A stretch of DNA of 64,000 nucleotides from Myxocyprinus asiaticus. Its lineage: Eukaryota > Chordata > Actinopteri > Cypriniformes > Catostomidae. The translations under genes were made by a program, and so were the position numbers. The notes beneath the pieces were generated by a model. It ran no database searches, was not told the DNA's origin, and saw only the letters and a list, made by a program, of their open reading frames with translations. The stretch is taken from assembly GCF_019703515.2 (NCBI RefSeq), contig NC_059393.1, positions 13,784,501-13,848,500 of the forward strand, given 5' to 3'. Shown in pieces: positions 57,390 to 64,000 of this stretch (within the stretch, counting starts at the first letter, position 1; every line of letters begins with the position of its first letter).

Positions 57390-59218
57390 TCATCCTAGTG
57401 TAATCACACTGGTTTGATTGTACGTGCGAAAGAGTTAAACCACAATGTAATGTAATTATTGAAATATTTCTCATGCCAGAATTGTTTCAACTGCTGTAGA
57501 TCATGCACATAGAAACTTCTGCAACCTTTTTTGCTTCCCTCCCTATGTGTCTTCACACCAGACTCTGCCGCTAAATTATTGAACTCGAGATGGCAAAGTT
57601 CATTTGTTAACTGTCTGCACTTGAGCTAGCTAAACTTGGCTGAGCCTCTTTTATGTATAAACGGAGTCTTGATTTGGCGCCTCGGGTGGGATGTCAAGAT
57701 GTGTTCTCAGGTTAAGTCAGGAGAGCTCATCATGATGAGATCGGACACACAGCGAGCCGCCATGGCTGAATGGCAGAGCAAAAGCAGAACCTCGTCAGAT
57801 ATTCCCATCCATCACTGCCGTATTGACATCTGCACAGCCTTCCGTACGCTGCTGTCAAGGTCTAAATTATCCCTGCTGTGCGGCTCTCAGAAATACAGTA
57901 GGTGCTGATGTTAAGTCAATAGGTCTGCCTTCCTTTTTGCACTCTGAGCTGTTGTATTGCATAAGGATTAGCCAAAAACACACTGAAAGCTTTAGCTTGT
58001 TGCTTGCCCGACTCCCACACCTGCTGTCTTGCCATTTGTCGAATATGTTGTTCTGAGGGATTGTCGCATGTTTTTTTTATTTTTTTTTTATGTTTTCCTT
58101 TTGTAATTTTCATATTTTCAGTGGCAGTGCTTTTATTAGTTTGCTAACAGTGTGCTGAGGTTCAGCTGTTGCAGTTTTGGGTGATGAAACCCTTTTCGGA
58201 AAGTTGCATCTTTAAATTCATCCACTTTAAAGCACCACTACCTGCAGTCATACACATTTAGAGAAACCTCATTGGCCATGGTGTCATATCTTGTGTTGTT
58301 TCAACAGCGTTGCTTTTTTAAGATGCGGAGTCAGGCTAAATTGTCCAAACATTTAAAAATGCATCTCGACACCCCTTAGCCGTCCGAGACTTTAGTGTTG
58401 GGAACAGAGAATCGCTTCTTATTCTTAACTAGTTAATTTTTTTTATTTTTTTTATTTTTTACATTTATAATACAAGAACCGTAGGTTTTTCATGACTTTT
58501 GGTTCCGTTTAAGGTTCTTGTACACGCATTTTTTCACCGACGCAGACGGGACACCGTGCTAAAATAAACACAGTGCTAAAATACTCTGAAAGTGTTTCCT
58601 GCTGCACTATTCAGATTTCCTGGATCTATAGCGTGAAACGCATTGCACGAGCAGTGTAGTGCGATTCTCAGACTCAGTAGATGAAGTCCTTCTCAATAAT
58701 GCATCAGGCCATAAGCAGGCACCAATCATCAACTTGCTGAACCTCCTCAGATCATCCAGAGCTTATGATGAAAATTTGATCCTGCCACTCATGGGAATCT
58801 CTGTTTGATCCACATCAACACCAGCCGGGCTCATATGAGTGGACTTGTGCCGCCGGGTACATCATTCTATCAAGAGGTCAGCTATTCTCAACATACCAAC
58901 AACCCTTTGGCTGTAGTGAGAAGATGTAGAGGCCTAACCCTTGGTGAGATTGGTGAATGATGTAAAGAGTGGGCGTTAATGGTCTTTTGAGGTCACTGTG
59001 TCAGCTGCAGTTTGTCGAATGTGATGTTGTTCATGCTCGAATCAAAGTGGTGTGATTCCTTGTTTGATTCCTGTGTTTCCATCATTTGGTTAGAAAAACC
59101 TGTGCGGATGTTCTACGTTCTTGAGAAAATTAAGCGGGACATCATGATACTTGAGCTAATGAATTTCTGTTCTTCCAAACAAGGTCCAAAATTAACAGTA
59201 GGCAGTGGCAGGGTAACT
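57390..59218 (+). other. Intronic DNA, mostly single-copy in appearance
   Basis: No repeat ends recognised. 57560-57910 and 58610-58960 have balanced composition and lack simple repeats, making them the best places in the intron to look for conserved non-coding elements. That is a guess from composition only. The 90-codon frame at 57636-57908 has no known domain. Confidence 0.4.
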
Positions 59219-59332
59219 AGGGCTGGGTATTGAGACAGATTTCTTGATTTGATTAAATTAAGATTGACAAGCTCTTGATTCGATTTAATTGAATTTAGCT
59301 TCCTTTTAATACTGATTCATTTGGGTATATTT
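59219..59332 (+). repeat. hAT-like left-end fragment (AGGGCTGGGTATTGA)
   Basis: AGGGCTGGGTATTGAGACAG followed by TTGATTTGATTAAATT and TTGATTCGATTTAATT phrases, a common fish repeat end. It runs into the next element; the partner end is not in the window. Confidence 0.45.
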
Positions 59333-59838
59333 TAAGGATGCACAGATATGGAAATTTTGGCCGATATGTTAATTAATTATAGGGCTGTCACTATCGATTA
59401 TTTTGGTAATCAAATAATCTAACAATTATTCTGATGATTAATCGATTAATCGGAAAATTTATTTAACAACTCAGATTGCATCAAGTTGTCGAGGTGAAGT
59501 CACGTTTGGCTAAAATGCATTAATTAGCCTCAGATTTGATGTATTTTAAGATTGAATAACAACAACAAAACAATTGTGCAATCAATATCTAAAGCTAACA
59601 GACACCCAAAGCAGATCTATAATATAAAAAGATGTATATTCAAGCTGACAGAGATTGGCTTCTCCAGGTGTGCCCAACTTTTTAAATGCAAGATCTACTT
59701 TTTTCTTTAACTAGTTCAACATGATCTACCCATTTTAGTTTAGAACTCAAATATGGGAAAACAGGCCATGGGAAAAAAATATTTTATCTTTTCAGAAACA
59801 GTGTCTGCCCACCAATCTTGTTTATTGAGGATAAGTTA

Positions 59839-61450
<1,612 letters not shown>

Positions 61451-62289
61451 TATGTGGTTAAACTTTTATATAAAAGCCATTTTATTTTTGTTTGTTTTTT
61501 TTTTAACTATCATTTGCATGCAAAACAGAATACAATATTCACAGTAATCGCGTGAGCTAAATTTGTTCACTCTTGCGTTGATCTGGATGACTGCTTGGAC
61601 AACAAGCAGTTGTGGGCATTGTTGTGCATGTGCTACATACTGCAGATCGCAAAAGCTTGTCGCTTGCCACGTACTGTGTAAACTGCTTCTGGACATTCAG
61701 TTCCTTGAGTAAACACTGTTAATAATTATTTCACATGTGGAGATAGCTGTTACTCACTCAGGTAAGCCAAAGTATTATATTGCGTCTGTGGGGCGCGAGA
61801 TGCGTAGTTGTGGCTTTAACAGCAGACTCACATTAGAGGTGACATCTTTTCAAGTGCTGCTGCATTGCTGAAGTGATGTTTTTTTTAGGTCCTGCATTAT
61901 TTTTCAAATCTAAAGTGAAGCACTGTCACACAGCTGACACCTCGTCCGTGGACTGCGTCACTTTCACCTTATATTCGATTTGTAGAATTTTTTTAATCGA
62001 GTAATCAAATTAAATTGAGTCGTTGTGACAGCCCTGTTTAATTATATTTGGAGGCCGATATATTTGCTGATAAATCTAAATCTGGATATAAATCAACATT
62101 CTGTGTGCCTGATTACAAAATCAAAAGGCTTATAAAGCCACATCCAGAGCACTTCAAATGAAATCAAACATGTAAAGTGGATAATTGCTTTATTTTTATT
62201 TTTACATATGGGCAACATTTATTTAAAAAAGTCTATTGACTCTGCAATTCATAATTAATTTGTTGAGTGAGCTACTTATAAATACATTG

Positions 62290-62880
62290 CATTGCACTTA
62301 AAGGGATAGTTCACCCAAAAATGAATATTCTCTCATTATTTACTCACCCTCATAATATCCCAGGTGTGTATGACTTTCATTCTTCACCAGAACACATCTG
62401 AAGGAAAAAATATTTTAGTTCAGTAGGTCCTTAAAATGCAAGTGGATGGTGATTTCTCTTTTGAAGCTCCAAAAATAACTGACAGTCTGCATAAACGTCA
62501 TCGTTATGACTCCAGTGGTTAAATTAATGTCTTCTAAAGCGAAATGATCACTTCTGGTGCAAAAAAGATAATATTTAAGTACTTTTTAACTATAATCCAA
62601 CACTTCGGGTAAGTTTCACGAGAGGGTGGAGTCCAGTGTGATGTATTTGCGTTGCCATGATACAGACGTAATCTCACATTCTCCATTTGGTTGAGACATC
62701 CAGGATAAGCAAACAAACGCACCATTGTGCATAAAGAAACAGATAAATACAGATCTAAACCAAAACCAACCAAGCTACTGTACAGCGTTCCTCCTCCTCA
62801 CTTGAAAACAGCGCTGCTCTTCCGGGTGTGACGCTCGTGCTCGCGTGTTTCAAGTGCCAATGCGATTACGTCAAATGCGC
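62290..62880. repeat. Fish repeat starting AAAGGGATAGTTCACCC
   Basis: AAAGGGATAGTTCACCCAAA, then TTACTCACCCTCATAATAT, a very common cyprinid repeat end, also at 20800-20837 (inverted) and 21099. The right boundary is unclear; sequence to about 62880 may belong to it. Confidence 0.55.
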
Positions 62881-62939
62881 ATACCACTGCTGACTGGAAG
62901 CATGATTTAGAGTTAAAAAATTTACTTAAATATTTATTA

Positions 62940-63551
62940 TTTTTGCACCTTTTTGCAGGTGGCCCCTTACCACACCCTACACAGTTTTAGCAATAAATGC
63001 TTTTTGAGTTAATAAAAAATGTGTATACCTTTTCTTCTATGCTGAGAACTTTCCAGACCCATGACTAATAAAAAATATCATTATTTTTATTTCTTTGATT
63101 ATTTATCTTTTTTAATCTTATTTACGTATACACTTTTTTTTTTATTACTTCATTTTAATTATTTTTTTCTCCTGTACTTCTTGACTTTATGACTCAGTGA
63201 TTGTATATTCCTACATTATTGGATCGTTGTAATTTTGTACATATTATTGAACATTTCTATTGAACCTTCTGTTTTTAAAAAAAAAAAAATATCGCACAGT
63301 GTGTGGACTTTACAGACGGTCCCTTACCACACCTTCCAGTTTAGCACTTTTCAAATGACCCCTTACCTACCCTATGAAATATTTCCAACTTGTATCAATT
63401 TTAAATTAACAATCTGGAACGATTTTGTCGTGACGCCATCTGACCAGCTTACGGGACAAATCGAGTTCAGTATTGATAAGATATGTGACGCATCATTTCA
63501 TATTTAAATACGGGATGATCCTGTATTTTACAGGATGGGTGACAGCCCTAC
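62940..63551. other. Repeated CCCTTACCACACC blocks and a hAT-like right end
   Basis: GGCCCCTTACCACACCCTAC (62962) recurs as GGTCCCTTACCACACCTTCC (63319). The stretch ends TTTTACAGGATGGGTGACAGCCCTA (as separate phrases TTTTACAGGATGG and GTGACAGCCCTA), a hAT-type terminus. The partner end was not identified. Confidence 0.4.
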
Positions 63552-64000
63552 CTTGAGGTGTAATACTTTCTCATGAGCAAAGTGTGGATGCAGAAAATCA
63601 TGAATTTGTCGGAAGAAATTGTAAACTGGGAGTACAGCGGGAAGAGGGGTGGAAAATGGGAGAAACCTGGTAAAATCGGGAGTGTTGGCAGGTATGCAAA
63701 AAGCTTTAACACGGAAAGAATAAAGAAACAAAATGCATATGTGGCATGGATAAGTAAAATGGACTGTTTGCTCAGATCCAGTATGATCTTCTAAAGTAGA
63801 AGCGAAGTCCGCTGCATGCCGACGTCTCACGTCATGCAGAAGGCACCAATCAAAACCCTCACAGTGAGTAGTTTGTGCCTGAAAAAATCCATAATGTATT
63901 GGTTTTAATATATCTGCCTAATTTTCTTATCGGACTGATAACCGCTAACTTAAAATCCACATTTATATCTATACCTATATGGCCACCGAAATATCGTGCA

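Noticed and set aside
57636..57908. Possible host exon (90-codon frame)
   Set aside because: No family recognised and no matching splice sites that I could define; kept only as a candidate region for conservation checks.

Overview
This window is vertebrate nuclear DNA, most likely from a teleost and probably a cyprinid (carp/minnow group). The evidence is the density and kind of mobile elements (L1/Tx1-clade LINEs, Tc1 elements with IR/DR ends, several hAT and piggyBac families, tRNA-derived SINEs), the long simple-sequence tracts, and one recognisable host exon matching the conserved start of the SSBP (single-stranded DNA binding protein) family. There is no operon-like gene density. Nearly every long open frame is a fragment of a transposon or comes from simple repeats.

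Layout. 1-1085: 5' part of an L1/Tx1-type LINE on the minus strand, running off the left edge. 1086-9481: mostly anonymous AT-rich DNA with a GC-rich LTR/TRIM-like repeat (2943-3586) and other interspersed repeats. 9482-18699: an insertion cluster. A short Ty3/gypsy-like LTR element (5-bp target duplication) lies 5 bp from a piggyBac element (TTAA duplication), and the piggyBac is split by a nearly full-length L1/Tx1 LINE flanked by an 18-bp target duplication. 18700-26490: anonymous DNA, inverted-repeat elements and large microsatellites. 26489-29910: a third LINE copy, also with an 18-bp target duplication, carrying a tRNA-derived SINE piece in place of part of ORF1 and missing most of ORF2. 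30000-42500: SINE, MITE and a second piggyBac element holding a 142-bp hAT MITE.

45640-46051 holds the only host gene I can support: the promoter/5' UTR and first coding exon of an SSBP-family gene on the plus strand (ssbp4-like start), ending at a GTAAGT splice donor. The rest of the window (46052-64000) reads as its large first intron. That intron carries two multi-layer transposon nests: a Tc1 element split by a 4.5-kb hAT that itself contains another hAT-like element and a MITE (48068-53500), and a Tc1 inside a hAT inside another hAT-like element (59335-64000). A further hAT (56372-57381) and a MITE (53559-54264) lie between them.

The strongest claims rest on target-site duplications and inverted termini read directly from the sequence. 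Family names are from recognition and were not searched. I found no convincing new gene system. The most unusual items are the insertion stacks, a SINE-LINE chimeric open frame, a perfect 32-bp palindrome that looks like a template-switch mutation, an inverted Tc1 junction, and a pair of complete CRE palindromes spaced one helical turn apart.
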